Assembly (NCBI GenBank): GCA_013397795.1
Contig: VZTJ01001769.1
Coordinates: forward strand, 1,892,663-1,956,662
DNA from: Orthonyx spaldingii
Taxonomy: Eukaryota > Chordata > Aves > Passeriformes > Orthonychidae
Direction: 5' to 3'
DNA length: 64,000 nucleotides
Below, piece after piece: positions 39,846 to 54,778 of this stretch (position 1 is its first letter; each line of letters starts with the position of its first letter). The notes under the pieces were generated by a model. That model ran no database searches. It was not told the DNA's origin and was given only the letters and a program-made list of their open reading frames with translations. The translations under genes were made by a program, and so were the position numbers.

Positions 39846-41886
39846 AGCAGTGTCTAGAGGTTGCAGTGCACAGGTGTGAAAGAAGCAGAGGGGCGACTGC
39901 AAGTGTGCACAGAGTGGTCTGTTAAGTGGATGAAAGCTTCACAAAGATGCATAAGCATCAATTGTGTGAAGAATGGCCTAGCCATATGACTGTGATGTTT
40001 TACATGAGTTCCCAGTCATTGCAGAATTATTTTTGTGAATGTATACTGATTATACCAAATTTTGTGTTTGCAAGTGTCCACAGGTATCATATTTTAAAAT
40101 CCTTTTACAATGACAAAAGGCTTTTTCTGGGCATGAAGTAGTTATCTAAAGTTATTTAGGAAAATGTTTTGGATTTGGAGATGGAAAAAAATGTGGCTGC
40201 CAAACAGTAGCATTGCTCTGAGCTAGAAACCCACCATATCCTGCTATGAGAGCAGTGACAACAACTGGTAATTGGTGAGTTAAATAAATCAAAGAGGAAA
40301 TAAACTGTACAATAAATGTACAATGCAATAATAGCTTTTATATGCTGCTGTGGTTCTCACCAGTGGTGTTTTCATAAAATGCATCACAAGCTTTCAGTGT
40401 TTAGGGAAACACATTAGTGTTTTTGAATTGTTTTTATTATAAGCCATGCAAATAGTGTTTGTCCCAGTGGGGTGTGACATTAATTATTAGCAAAAGATCT
40501 CTTGCATGATTTCAGTCCACACAGAATGAACAGTTCAGTCTTTATTTTCAGTGTGACATATAACTATTCAAAACTGCATTAAAAAACATTTAACCCATGC
40601 AGAGTATTCCTGCTGAAGAGGCGACACATGGCAGAAATAAATTGCTCTAATAACATTTTCAAATGTTTTATGATTGCAAAAATGTTATCAGTGTAATTCA
40701 AACATGTTCCCCTTCATTATGCGCCAGAAAAAAATAGTATTTAAATTCTTTCATATGGATGACCAGTGGTCAACTCCTGAAATAAAAAAAGTTTGAATCT
40801 TGTAGAGATAGATTTTTTTAGAATAAGCCCCCTAGACAAAAGCAAACAAAAAAGTCAATAAAGCAAAACCTACTTCTGCAAGAGAGGCAAGAGGAAAACA
40901 ATGACTTCTGAAAGGTAGGAGTTATCATTGTTGTCTAACTAATAAGAAGTCAGTTCTAAGCAGAAAAATGGAGCTGATAAGTCAGTAAAGAAAACATGAA
41001 GTCACAATGGTAAATTATCTCAATGTAAAGAAGGATTAGGAAGGGTAAGGAGAGACCAACTTGCTTGAACAATGACCTTTTTATGAACTGAAAAGACAGA
41101 AATGAATGCAGAATTTAAGCAGATTGTATCATTTTGAACAGCTAGAAAAACAGAAGACACACAGGGACAGTCAGAAAGTGCAAGGTGTGAAATAAAATAT
41201 TTTTAATATAAAGTCTACCAAAGAATATTCAGAAAGCTTTCCATAAAGAAGAGAAACAGTAACATGAAAGATCAAGGAAGCTTTTAGTTGGCTTCTCACT
41301 GAGAGGAATCTGTATCATTAAAATGCTCCAAGAAGGCAAAAGTGTTTACTTTATGTTTAAATCTAAATTTAAAAGGTCAAACCTGCTTAGATGGTTAGCA
41401 GAGCTAAAACCAGTGAAACAGAATTTAAAATACCCACTTATAGTGGGGAAAGGACAGAATAGAGTAATGTTTTCAAATCCACTTCACCTGATGAATTTTT
41501 TTTCAAGAAATGGCTGAAGAAAATCCAGACTATTAATCATCACCTCTAAGAATAGGTAGGAAAGATTTTGTAAAAGGCAAAAGCATGAAATCTATGTCTA
41601 AAAAGAGAAGAAAACACCCTAATCTGAGACTTACAGACAAGTGGTTTTAACTTGAATTCCTGAGAAGAAATTATAACAAATAATTAAACTTCTACTACTA
41701 AGAAAGAGAGCAAAAAGTCTCAGGAAGTGTGGACTTAGCAAGAGTTTATCATTTCAATCTAACTTATTTTGCCAGAGTAACAGGACTTGTGGGTAGGAGA
41801 GAAGTAGATGATGTGTTCTGTGTTGAATCCATCAAAGTTTCTCACATTGTTCATATAAAATTCACAAAGGTGAACTAGGAAAACAA

Positions 41887-41912
41887 GTGATAATTTCATG
41901 TGATAATTTCAT
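41887..41912. repeat. 13-bp tandem duplication
   Basis: GTGATAATTTCAT occurs twice in direct succession (41887-41899 and 41900-41912) without mismatch. Confidence 0.9.
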
Positions 41913-44147
41913 TAGGTGGTTATATAATTACTTGGAAGGCTGTGTATAAACTATTTATCAGCATTTCACAATTAAAGCAGAGACTTGCTTCAAATCTGTC
42001 CTGAGGTTGATAGGTTTTAATATTTTCTCTGATGCCTTGATACAGAGTGATTATAGAGTAAGGTTATTAAATTTGCATAGGATATGTAGTGGGAGGACAG
42101 AAAACAGTTTGGAATTCAATAGCAATTCAGTAAGGATAAATGTAAAATTTCTATATGTAGACAACTACAAACAGCTGTATGTTAACAGAAAAAAAATGCA
42201 TAGAAAGACAGCAACAGGGCAAAAAATTATCTCGGAGCACAACCTGATCTTGAGTCAGCAGTGTGGTGGTGTAGAAAAGGCACATGCTGGACTGACATAT
42301 ATAAATCACAGTAATTATTTCTCCTAATCCAAAAGAACACAGCAAGGGAGCACAGACAATGGCCTTGTTTCCTTTTATGATGTTATTGTTCAGTTAAAGA
42401 AGAAAGATGTCCATTTTAACATGCTTCTCATCCAAGAAAAAGGCCTTTCTTTCTAGCCTCTTCCCATTCCACTTGGTTTGAGAGATAAATTGGTGAGATG
42501 TGCTATCAACAACTTTCTCCATAGCTGCTTGACTCTCTGCTCATTCCAATCTGTAGCAGACTTTGCTGTAGAAATACTGAGTCCCAAACAAAAGCCAGCT
42601 GAAACAGATAAGATCTAATAAGTGCAATATTGCAGAATGCCTATATGCTGTCAACCACTAACATACATAAACCTAAGGAGAGCTCATACCCATGGAGTCT
42701 TTCTAAATACTGCTTTACAGAAAGCCAGTCCTAGCTCAGTCACATTAGTTGTTTCACCTCTCTTGTGAGTTCCCACTGCCAGGCTTTGATTAGATAATAT
42801 TTTTTTCCTTCAAATAGCCAGCTGCTTCTGAAATGGCAGTGCTGATACTTCATGATAACATAGAATAAATTAGCCACCATGTATAAAATCACTGTGGACA
42901 TTTTATGAGGAAAGAAACATTTAACTTAACCTTTAAAAAAGAAGTCTATCTAGTTCATGCAGTCCACAGTTTCAGAGCTCCCAAATGTTTGATCCATCTC
43001 CCAGTTCTGTGAACAGTCTGGAAATGACTTGGGAAAGTCCACACTGTAACTGGTCCCATTCAGTAACTGATTTGGTTGAAAATGTTCATGGAAATTGCAG
43101 AACTTGAGGCATAGCATTGTGTAAAAGACAGGAAATTGTCCATCTGTCTGTCTTTTTTCTCATAGCAAAGGTCATTGGCATTTTGTGCCTCATAAATCTT
43201 GCAATTATTTTACTGTATTTCCCCTTGACTGCATATTTAAATATGGAAGCAAGTCACCATCACTGAGCTCCGGAAACCTTTTTATGTATGATAGTTCTTC
43301 AGTACTATTTTCTCCTCTGTCCTTTGGACCAACTTGTTCCTTGTAGGTGTCTTTCTCAGATTTAAAGATGCATAGCTGTGCTCTGGTGTGTGTGTAGGTG
43401 CATGTGGGTTTTCCATGCCTTGAATTCTATCCTTTTTCTTGTGGTTTCACCCTTTCACCCCTTCCTAACCAAATTCTATAAAAAACACATTTGAAATAAA
43501 GCCTCCAGAGCTGTTATCAAGCAAGTGAAGGAGTATTTCAGTTTGTCTTTTTTAGGTATTTTCAACCAATTCTGTTTTAAAACAGAAAAAACCCTCAGTT
43601 TTTTGGCAAATTTTCATATTTATCTTAACTCTTTTGGGTACAGTTAGATTCACTGAATTCCCTCCGTATTTTATTTGTCATATATTGGTTCTGCAGTCCT
43701 TAGCTATTCATGTAGCATTTCTATTTCTTGTGTGCATGCGTTCTTTTATCTTTCTTTGTATGTGGTTTATTTTCTCACCTTGTACAATCCTCTCAAATGC
43801 AGCACTTACCTCAAGTAGTATTATTGGTTTTAAATAACTCTGTTCCTGCTGCATTAATTTCTAGAAGATGTTTTTTCACAATTTCCCCATTTTATCTCTT
43901 TGTTAAGATTTACCTGTGAATTTACACAGAGAACAAAACCTGCATGTACACAATTCAGCAAAAGTTGCATTTTGGAATATTTGTAAGCAGCAGAGAAGTC
44001 TTATTCATTAAAAGGTACTCCTGTAGTATAACTGTGTTCTCTATGGCATTTTACTGGTGATATTTTTATTTTGTGAATCACATAATTCTTTTCATAGACC
44101 TTCCTTTTATTTTGGAATTCAGTGAACAGTTGCAATGACACTTTTTC

Positions 44148-44162
44148 TTTTTTTTTTTTTTT
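44148..44162. repeat. (T)15 homopolymer
   Basis: A run of 15 T is preceded by CTTTTTC. It could be a reverse-strand poly(A) remnant, but no adjoining element is recognised. Confidence 0.85.
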
Positions 44163-46299
44163 CATGTATTGCTGCTTTTCAGACTTCTGTAGCGAAACCT
44201 TCCTATTTTGAATATGTGGAATAAGGAAAAGTATTAGGCTTTTAGGAGTGAATAGCATTCATATCTTGAGTGGAAGAGTTTCCTTGTCACATGAGGCTTG
44301 TTCAAAATAGTCACTCAAACCAGATAAAATAAATTTCACAATCTAGTTCAGTCACACTCTGTATTTAATCTGTTTTTATATTATGATATAGCAGTTTATA
44401 GGAGTTTGTGCCATAGCCAAAGACAAGTTAGCATAAATGGAAGTTGCAGAAGTATTTGAGTGACAGCAATCAGGACACACAATATAATTTTTCAAAGTTT
44501 CTTTAATAATTTAAGAAGGTGTTTTTGCACATATGCATATATGATACCTGTGAACCGTTGCTAGAAAAAGCACAGAAATATTAACAGCAGGAAACCCCCT
44601 TTATCTTACTGGTGCTAGGACAATTAATCTCATTATAAGCTAGATGTGTATTTAGGAATTGAGTAAAATTCTTAGGTTTTATATGGACTCATACATTTGA
44701 CTATGCCTAAAAAAGCATATTAAAACATGTATTTTTCTCAAACATATGAAAATATTTTTATTTGGTTTCCAAAGGATAGTTGTGTGGCTTGCAAGCAATA
44801 TGCATATAATATAAACTTAGCTTCTGAAAATAAATATGTTATTAATATGTAACAAAATTGTCACATTATGATTATTTCTGATGAAATAGTTGTGACTGGT
44901 ATTTTAAACTTGAATAATCAGGCAGATGGCAAAAGCTAATGGGAATCTTAAATGGGAGTTCCCTTTTGCCCTATCGTCGCTTTCAGCATTGGATACTTTC
45001 ATTCTTCTGACGGTCTGCTTTGTTTGGTGTTCTAAGAAATTCATGGTAGTTCTAATTTCTTAATAATGATAGCACCTCCTGGCATGTAGTTTTCACTCAG
45101 CTGTGCAGCACCTTTTCTAGAGAATGATTAACTGTTCATATGTGGCCTGTTTTAGATCTGATCTCTCAGGACTAGTTTTGGAAAGCTTTAACCCTTTGTA
45201 GTCTTTTAAAATGGAAAATATCATATGGTGAAGAAAAGTAAAAATGGACTTTGAAAAGCCAGAGATTCATCTTTCTAGCTTGCCTTTTGATTTAAAGCTA
45301 GTAACTTTTTCAAAGTAGCAAAGGCTACCCTTCCTGACCGTGATAGGCAGAGTCGGATCAAGCAAGTAGGTTACCTAGTTCAGTTATACCACCATGTAGC
45401 ACACTTTAACTGCAGCTGTCATGTCTTTAGAACTTGTACTAAATTGCTTAGCATTTGATTGTGGATCAAGGAATTGAAATTAGTGCCCAATTAAGTGTGC
45501 AGTCAATAGATTAAAGGACAGGACTGGAATAACTTCACAAGTTAACATTCTGGTTTTACTCATACAAGTGAGCTCTGTAAACTGCTACAGAGATAAAAAT
45601 GGCACAAGATTATTCCACTAAAATACTATTGGTGAAATTTACAACTCCTGGTTTACATTATAAGATTATTACATTATATATTCTGTAAACATTTCTTAAA
45701 ATTTTTCTGAATTATTTCATTTTTCAATGTGGGCCTGTCAGCAAAGGAAATTTGAAGATTTTTTTGTGATGTTGTGACTTTCTCTACCACACATTTGGAG
45801 TGAGTACCACTTTAATTTGTTTACTCAGAGAGCTATTTCACTCCATGTGCTTCAAAGCAATGATGAAAAAAACCTGGCAGTATCAGCTGTATGTTGTTGT
45901 CTGTCATATATAATGTCGTTTTGAATGTGAAGATTAGTCAAGATTCAGGAAAATGGTAGTTGCTGCTTATCCTAGAAGGTTTTAACAAGCAACTGATTAG
46001 TTTTCTTACACAAAAAGACAATTTGAAGAAGAGCTGAGCAGAGCTCAGAGACTATAAAGCAAACGTCTAGGTATTTCCCTACCGAAAAGGAAGTTGTTAC
46101 ATTTTATGGCATAATTTCACAGGTGGTTAACTGTGTAGCGTCTAATATTTGGATGGGGGTTTTGTAGTTATTATTGCCCTCATATTCTTCATAATGCTTT
46201 GGGGCTTGGGGAAGGGGGGATTTCTTCCAAACAGTCACTACTTTCACAAACCTGGATTCTCACTCTACCCAACATCAATTTAAAGTTATAGAGCCCTGA

Positions 46300-47035
46300 A
46301 TGGCACCATCTGATTAACATATGTGACACATGGGAGGCCAGAAACAGCTTCCTGCAGCCAAGCTACCAGTAGAGCCAGGGAATCACATTTTTGTCATTGC
46401 AGTCAACAATTATCTACATCCTCTTTCTTCTCAAGTGGCAGCACAGGTCTCTTACATCATATGTTGGCTGTGCAATGGGCTTACAATGTATAAAGCCACC
46501 AGAACACCCAGCCTTCTACTTGCTTGTTGTTCTGAATAAGAAAATTGTATGAACAATAGAGCATTTGTAGTCAAAAGGGTCCCCTGTCCAACTGCATGCC
46601 TGACAGAAGTGTTTGGCCCTCCACTGCAGCTGCTGGTTTTGTCAGAGTAGCAGTTATCAAGACATCCTAGAGTTGCTTCTGGAACTGGCAAGTTGCAAGT
46701 GAAACAATGCTGCTGTTCCTATTCATACCATCTGCATATGGAATGCAGAGGCACCAGTCACAGGAGGAACCTTTGAGCAGGTCCTCTGAAGACAGAGGAC
46801 AAAACTTACCCTCGGCACTTCTGTGAAACCCCATGCTCACTGAAAAACTTTGAAGTGGTGTATCTAGTGTTGGTCAAGTCTTTCTCAGGAAGCAAATCTC
46901 CCTGTAATGTCTTCCTGACACTGGTTAGACATCTGGACACGGGATGTAACTCTACATCTGCACCAAGGGGCATCCATTGTACACGGGGAAACATTTTCAG
47001 AACACTAGGCCTGCACTGCTGATGGAAACATTTTG
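46300..47035. other. Unassigned segment, possible ancient repeat
   Basis: This stretch is richer in GC and less T-rich than its surroundings, and it holds staggered short open frames on both strands (79 and 62 codons on the minus strand, 69 on the plus). The translations do not match any family I recognise. Composition and the partial frames would suit an old, eroded transposable element or a conserved non-coding element. I cannot decide between these, and the edges are arbitrary. Confidence 0.25.
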
Positions 47036-50000
47036 AATAACAGTGTACTTGTGATAGATAGTTGATCAGGGAATACTTTTTCTAAAGCATCCTTGATCAA
47101 GGTATCTAGATAAGGAGTCATAACTTTGCTTTATCATAGAGGAAAAACTTCTGTTTTCCAGTTAAGACATGATGTTTCCTCACTCCATTCCTCTTATAGT
47201 CATCCCTAAGTCCCTTCCAACAGCCCTAAGATTTTGACTTCATTCTGAAACTGCCTTTCAAGGCAGTCTGAATGTAATGCCACTTAATCCTGAAACATCT
47301 TCCTCAGACTTTGAGGAGGTTTTCTTCCTAAAGAGTCAGATTCAGAAAAAGTCTCGTTTTTCTCTTCATCAGTTGATTCCACTATTCATCTTTTTCTCCC
47401 TAAATACAATCACAGAATCATTGCTTCACAAAACTAATTAAGACTTGCAGGAATGCAGGTGCTGGTAACCCAGGGAATTCCCAATCCTTTGTCTCCAAAT
47501 AATTGTGGAAGCCTTGCCCCACTATAGCACACACTGTTTTCAAAGTATTCATGCTATTCCCTCCTAAGAATTTGCTACAGGTTGCAATGAAGACTGGATT
47601 GTGCAAACATAAAAGCCTGATTTAGAGATTTTAAAAGCATTCACTATCAGAAAGTGCATACTAAAGTTTCTATGCTCTCCCTAGCACTGTTATGCTGTTA
47701 TGCGAGACAGCTGTCTGAACTGGCTAAATTTTTGTTCTGAAATTTGCCTCCACCTGAAAATGAAATGCCTTCAACCTATTGTTATTCCTGTCTCCTCAAG
47801 GTTTTTTCTCTCTTCTTTCCCTGCAAATTTTGCTGTAGTTCTCTAGAGAAATGAAAGGCCTTTGAGTTGAAACTGATGCTCCTAGACAGTACAATGCTGT
47901 TGTCATCTATGCATTTACATTTTCCATTCTCCTTGGCTTGGCTATTTACTAGAAATACCAGCTTTCTATAGCCTTAAGACAGAAAGAATGTCTTACACTG
48001 TGTACTTCCAGAAGCTGTTGCAATGCCCTGTAGGGCATCCTAACTGTTGTCCTAAATTGAGATGACAGTGTTGCTCATATTAAATTGCCTTCTTGCTTGG
48101 CTTGGCATGCTGGGATCCATATCTATTAATGCAGGAGTGTCCAAATGTCCTGCTAGGAAAGCAATTTGTTCCTCACTAGGGTGTCAGGAAAGCAGCTGGT
48201 CTAAGAAACTATCAGAGGTGATGTTAGGGGCAGGTTGTGTTTTTCTTGATTTAATGGAAATTTTTACTGATCCATCTTCTTGCCTGTCCCCACCACTTGT
48301 CAACAGGGCAGCACATATCCATCTTCAGCCATCTCCTATCCCTCCCGACAAGCCTGTCATAACTCTCTTGTGGAGAGACAGGCTTTCACACAGCCTGAGC
48401 CTCATAATAGACACTTCAACAGCAGAAAACATGTTATTAATGGATTTTTTGTAATGCCCTACAGAGACACAATTTCAGAACATTCTTGCTAAGTACCAGT
48501 TTTTAAACCTCCACTTTGAGAGACTCTTACAAACTGAGGTTTATTTTTATCCCTCTTCTCTTTTTGCACACATACCATAAAATGCTTTTAACCCCTTGAG
48601 TAACTTTTATCAGTTTGCCTTTTTTTCCATTTATATTCTAAATTAGATTTTAACTAATGAAAGAGAAAAGTGAGTTTTCTGGAGTGTCATTCAATGGTTT
48701 ATTAATGTTAATGTATGTTAGCTTTTGTTTGAGAGAATTATTACGGTGGTGACTACATTTATGAAACTAGACTATGGTTATGGCAGAAATAATTTTCTGG
48801 TGATCTTAAGAGGAAGTAGAGTACCAGTAGGGTATGACAGCCTATATCTTTATGTCTGTAGTTGCACCATTATATAGGTAAGTACAACATGAGCTGTATG
48901 GTAGAATTTGCTAATAAATAAGGGGCATGCATGTTAAAGCATACTTCTTAATTAGGTCTGCTTAAAAAGTTCATAAGGGCTACCCATAACTGTAGCAAAC
49001 CTCCCTCAGAGACGATGATCGTTATGTCATAGAATAAATCAGAAGTCCTGTCAACAAATTCTGGAATAAGGAGCATGTAAATGTTCAGGAAGAGCTAAAA
49101 TAATTTTCTTTCTAAGATGCAATAAAATAATTTGAATGCCCAATGTAATGAAATGAAGTAAAGAAAACAGCCTTAACCTTAACTTACTTAATTGTGCCTC
49201 AGTGCTTCTAGATGTCCCTTAGAACTGCAAAAGCTACATCATTTTTCAGAAGGTACTGCTGAGAAATAGTTTTTAAACATTAAATGTGTTGTCAGATTTT
49301 AGTCTGAATTAAACCAACCAGGATATGTTCAGGATAGGTCAACTATATTTTTCTTTTTACTTTAAACAGCCACTTACACTATATATATTATGAAATGCAC
49401 CAGTGAGGCTTCTAAATTCTTCCCTGCTATCTATTTTCATTTTCAATGTCTTTCTGAAGTTTTTGAAATTGGAAGTTCAAATAAGAATTAAGCTTTAGCT
49501 TCCAGAGTTGGCATGCTCATTGAAAATGTAAATGCTCATATTGACCTGGCCACCCTTCTTCCTGATATCATTGAGAAAGGTTTGCTTGATTTTGCTTATA
49601 TAGCTGATATCATGGTATGAAACTATCATAGACCTTCAGCCTGTAGCTTAGCAAAATGGATAATGTGGTGCAAGATAGGAGGAACCTTTGTTTTGACAAG
49701 GAATAATGAAAAGTTAATTTTACAATTTATTCTAATCAGATTGAGAAACTCTTTAAAAAGCACCAGGTAATCTCCCTAAAGTCCCCTAGCACTAACTCAT
49801 CATTATTTAACCTATAAAATGCTTTTTTTTTAGTATATGAAAGGCTGTAATGGCTAATTTTTGAAGCACAAAAAAATGGATTTTAATGTGATCGTTTTTA
49901 TTTTAAAAATTTTAGTCAGATAATTTTAAGATTTGTTAGTTAATTTTCCCAGGCAGTTTTTCATAGCAATGTCTTTTTTTTTAATTTGCCACATATTTTT

Positions 50001-52258
50001 CATAGTAGGCTCATTATAAAAATACCAAACATTATGAAATATATCATTTAATCTATAGGTTGCTATATTTTTTAAACACTTTATTTTGGATGTTGATATG
50101 GACACTATAATATTGAGGTTTTGCCAGCATTTACCTGCTGTTCCTTGAGGGAATCCTGTCATCTCCATGCTTTGGATCTAGGATTAATATTTTGACAGGT
50201 TTTGAATTCATATTTAGCTGACTCACAGCTATCTCAAAATTATTGTTTACGGGTATCTTTTTGGAGTTTTTTTCCAGATACTGACTGATGAGGTTTTTTC
50301 ATCTCTCTGCCTATAGATGTTGTGATATAATACTGTTGACTGTATAATTTATCCTACCATTTCCAATTCTCATCTGTATTCTTTGGCTAGGAGTCTTCTT
50401 TGTGTCATTAATTTGTAAATGCTTAATGCACTATGATTCCTAAACCAAAAGGTTATGCTTAATAAATTACGAACTATAGGCATATGTGAATATGTAACTG
50501 AATATAAGTATATATTTCACTCTTACATGTAAGATTTTTCAGTAGATGCAGCACTAAAACAGCAAACTTTACATAAAGAAAAGAAACCAAACAATAAAAC
50601 CAAACACTTCTTTTTAATGTGATTTTTTTTTAAATATCAGTGAGTCTGGGGCCTTTACCTACTAGGACATAGATGATTTTACCCATAAGCCAAATAAGAA
50701 AAACAAATCACACCAGAAATAGTTTAATGTAAATATTATGAGGGATTTTTTTTCATGAACTGAGGTGAATATTGAATTGCAGATATATATGCATGTTTTA
50801 GTCACAAATGAAGGAAAGAAAAACAAGAACTCTGTCTCCAGCGGTTTCCAGTTTACAGTTCCACTTTGAATGACATTTACTATATTAAATAACTGATTTT
50901 CCTGCACCACAATATATTGCATATTTTCTCATCATTTTTGTATTTTATTATAAATATTATTCAAGTTCTAGATATGGGAGACCACATATATATCATCCAG
51001 ACCATTATATACATCTCACATCTTATTGGAATATATGACAAATGAGTCCATATTGGAAATACATGACAAACTGAATCCATACGAACATGAGAAACATGTA
51101 CCATTGTTTGAAATATACTTTCTCCTATGTCTTTTCTCCTGTGCAAATTATGTTGTTTCATGCATTTTTCATTAATGTATTGGCACTGAAGCCCTATTAA
51201 GAAGGAACACAACGAGATTGATTTAAAGGTGTCAACCTAAAAGGGAACTCCCTGGAGATAACAACTTGAAGGGTTGGGATGCAGATGTGTAAGTTTGTAG
51301 ATATTTCCAATATGCATGCTCTTATTTACTCTCTGTTGTGCTTAGATAAAACTTTAGATACCATATATACCTAAAAAATCATCACAGTAGAAAGAACTCA
51401 GAAACTGCATATGATTTCTTTGACTTTGAGTACTACATAGCTTTTAATGGAAATTATTCCTGACTTGATTTTATGTTTGCATTTACAAATTAATGGACTA
51501 GAAGAGAGTTTGAAATAGTCCAGGCTATCTTCTTAACTCCCCTGCTGATCTCTTTATCCTAATCCATCCGTTCACAGCAGTAAAACTGGATTAATCAGAT
51601 TAACACTAGGGAAAGTCAATTTAAGATAAAGCAGCCTCACTGAAACTTTGGTATGTCTGAGATTGGTCCAAAAGTGACTGGGTCATGACTTGGCGGAAGA
51701 CGAAATCACCTTTTCTCCTCATCCACAGCTATATCAAACCTCAAGATTTGATATCAAAGCTCAGAAGCTGGATAAAAATAAACAATGTTCTCTGCTAAAT
51801 TGCTTCTCCAGTGGAGCTTCTTGCTCTTGTCTTTGGAAATGCTTAAAGTAAAGGAAGCACAGAGCTGAGCATAGACTTGTTATTCATTATCCACAAAAAA
51901 ACTTTAAGTCAACTTTAAAACATTTTGCTTTTGAAGTGAGGAAATAGAGAATAATGAAAGTAGGAAATCTTAGTTTATCTGAGGACAACTGAGTTTCCAA
52001 ACTAAAATGATGTGAGAATGTATGTGAGGAGAAGTAACATGGAGATATTTGTCAAACAATTCTAAGCCTAGAGTCTGAAAATGAAAAAAAATGTGAAACA
52101 ATTTAGGAATTTTTCAGGGTTTTGGTAAATCTCTTGCATACCTTGTATGCAAAAGGTAAGCATTCAGAGAATTCCTGTTCTTCTGGGAGTCTCATTGTCA
52201 ATAGAACTACTGACAGTGATAATCCTGCTGATTCACACATATTATATGTGACAGATTA

Positions 52259-52272
52259 TTTTTTTTTTTTTT
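52259..52272. repeat. (T)14 homopolymer
   Basis: This is an uninterrupted run of 14 T in intron 9, with no recognisable element beside it. Confidence 0.85.
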
Positions 52273-52896
52273 AATTTGTTAAGGTGTTTAAATTTAGCCA
52301 TTTGATTTTTCAGAGTTTGAATGCTGCTCTTTTTCAATAAGCCCACTCATTATGAACATGTTGTATGATATTAATAATATTCTCAGTATTCTTAGATCAA
52401 TCTTCTCACTTTCCTAGATCTTTCTTATTGTTCTTTTCAGTCTGCTTTATAGCAACAAGGAGTATGGGCAATATTTAAACTGTGGATCAGAGATAAGCAG
52501 ATGTGCAGAAAAAGACATTTCAGTGTCTGAGATGTGACACTTCCTTATGTTAGCTTTTATCATTGCAAGCCAATAATAGTTCCCACAATAATTGTAGTAA
52601 TGCATGTACATTTTGACTTCAATCATTGTTACTTGTAAATTCTTATTGAAATAACAGCAGAATGCTCTCTGAATAATGTTGACTTCTGAACAGTGAATCT
52701 CATCACTGGCCACACTTAGGACACTGCACATGTCCAGATCACTAAAGTGTACCTCTTTGTTAAAACTTATTTGAGAATCTGTAACTTGAAGCTTTGGTAG
52801 AGATTTATGAAATTTAGAGACTATAAGCAAACTCATATTAATAGAAGATTTAATATTAGAGAATCTTTATAGTGGCATTGATGGGGAAGGAGTGGT

Positions 52897-52918
52897 TGTG
52901 TGTGTGTGTGTGTGTGTG
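52897..52918. repeat. (TG)11 microsatellite
   Basis: Eleven uninterrupted TG units make this a likely polymorphic marker. The overlapping minus-strand frame with a run of His-Thr is produced by the repeat. Confidence 0.95.
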
Positions 52919-54205
52919 AAAAAGAGTGAATTAAAAAAATTCTAGCCTGTACTGCAGCTGAAAGCTCAGAGTGAGACAAGGTCCATCTCATGATAAAAAT
53001 GAATGCCACTATAGAAGCTGTCTCCACAAAACTGAGATATTGTTTTCTCAGTCTAACATTTCTCCTGCCAGTTGGCAGATTTTTTTTTCAGAAAGCAAGC
53101 CATCTGCTACTTGAACCAGACAGTAACTTTGCAACTCACTGCTTGCACTGTTGTTTCTCATCTTGACCTGTGATCAAAGGTATTTGTGCTTCAGTGATAT
53201 TGCAGCTAAGCAATAAAATCAGAGTACTTTAAGGAAACACAATCCAGGAAATAATTGCATATTGCTCTGTTTTCAGAGCACGGTGTGTAGCAACTGATGA
53301 TACTTGTAGACACCAAAGGTTTCAGGGTCTCCTAGAAATTAGTGTTCCCCCCAAAACTGTTCCCTGTTAACCCATCTTACCTTTTGTTCTCTCTAACAGC
53401 AATTCTCACAGCAATTCTGTGAAAGTTTTAAAGGAATAGTTATCCAAAATGTTCATTATTTTACCATTAGAGATGGATCACTAAAACTAAAAAGATTGAT
53501 ATTACTGAGATTGCTTTTGATTTTATTTAGATTATTTTCTATTTGAGGTAGATTATATTCTTTTTTTGTGATAATACTTCTTAGCATGATGTATAAAGCA
53601 ATGGACAATTTTCAGTCTCTTAGTCCTTGCTGGTAAATGTAGTTCTGTTTGCATAAAGAACAAAAGAACAAATTGACAGCTTTAGTTTGAATATTGCTGG
53701 ATTTAAAATACAATAGACTCAACTCTATCCTTTGTAGGCCTTTGCTTCCTTGCTTTCTCCTTTGAGTAAAGGTGTTCAGTTTGCACAAGAGAATCACAGA
53801 GGACAGGGATGGATCATCTTTCTAAACTGCTCTGAGTCTGAATTTCTTACTCCTATCCTTTGATCAGTAAAGGGAGCACATCAATGACTGATCTTTTGGT
53901 TCAGCCATCTAATGAAAAAGACTTCAATTCACCAAAGGAAAACAACATCATAGCATAACAAAAAGTTTTATTTGGCCCAAACTAGTCTGTTTCACTTCTG
54001 TAGAATATTTCTGTTATAAACAAAGCATCAGAAATTCTGGGCTAGATTTAAGTCAAATCAACAAAGTAGGAAAAGGAACTACAGCGTCCCCTCTCTCTAG
54101 GAGGTAGGAAACACTTTTCCAACATTGTTCATCTGATGGTCTTTGAAGTACTTTCAAGGAGAGTTATCCAAACATGCAGAGGTGTTCAGGAATTTCCTCG
54201 GAGAG

Positions 54206-54778
54206 ATGAGGGTTCAAGGCTCCTCAGGCAGAACAGAGAACTGCTGTCTCCTTGACATCTGCTTCCATGCTTGCTTGATTTTTGTGAATATAGCCGGAAA
54301 AGAAGAATCCACGCAACCTGTCTGTCTAGCCCATGCCAAATTCACAAACAATGTTGGTGGGGTTGAATCAACTATAAGTGAACATAACTCACACCTGCTA
54401 AATTTGCTTTCCTTATTGAGCATGTGGAAAAGGATTTTGCTTTCTCTGATATCATCAAGTAAAACTGGATGGCAAAACTATTTATTCTGTAGTTTCAGCA
54501 GGTTCCATCCCCACCCATCCAAAGAAAATCCCAAAGAGAAATCAAAAAACACACAAACAAAATGTCTTTCAAGCAGTTCTGTCTATCCAGTAAATATCCC
54601 AAAGGTGTATAAGACACTTAAAAGAGGAGTAAATGCAAGAGTCCATGCTAAATTTGTTAAAACAGACAGATGGCTTGAACAAAAAGATAACATATTCTCT
54701 CCCTCAACTATAATGTTCTCAGCAAGTGTCTCTGTTGAAAGGATAAGCATGAGAAGAGATAATAGGATCTTAAGATAA
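54206..54778 (+). other. 190-codon open frame, probably non-coding
   Basis: This is the longest open frame in the window. From the first ATG (54206) to the stop it has 190 codons; the stop-free frame extends upstream to about 54137. The protein (starting MRVQGSSGRTENCC) has no signal peptide, transmembrane helix, zinc-ligand spacing or repeat that I recognise. It is rich in Ser, Lys and Asn, as expected from translated AT-rich DNA. It lies inside a PRKN intron on the same strand. By my rough estimate a frame this long is uncommon but not excluded by chance in 64 kb. I give it no function. Confidence 0.15.

Noticed and set aside
48062..48454. 130-codon + strand open frame starting with ATG
   Set aside because: It has no recognisable domain, no splice context, and a length within what chance can give in 64 kb.
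52447..52836. 129-codon minus-strand open frame
   Set aside because: No recognisable protein features. It lies antisense in intron 9 and is most simply a chance frame.
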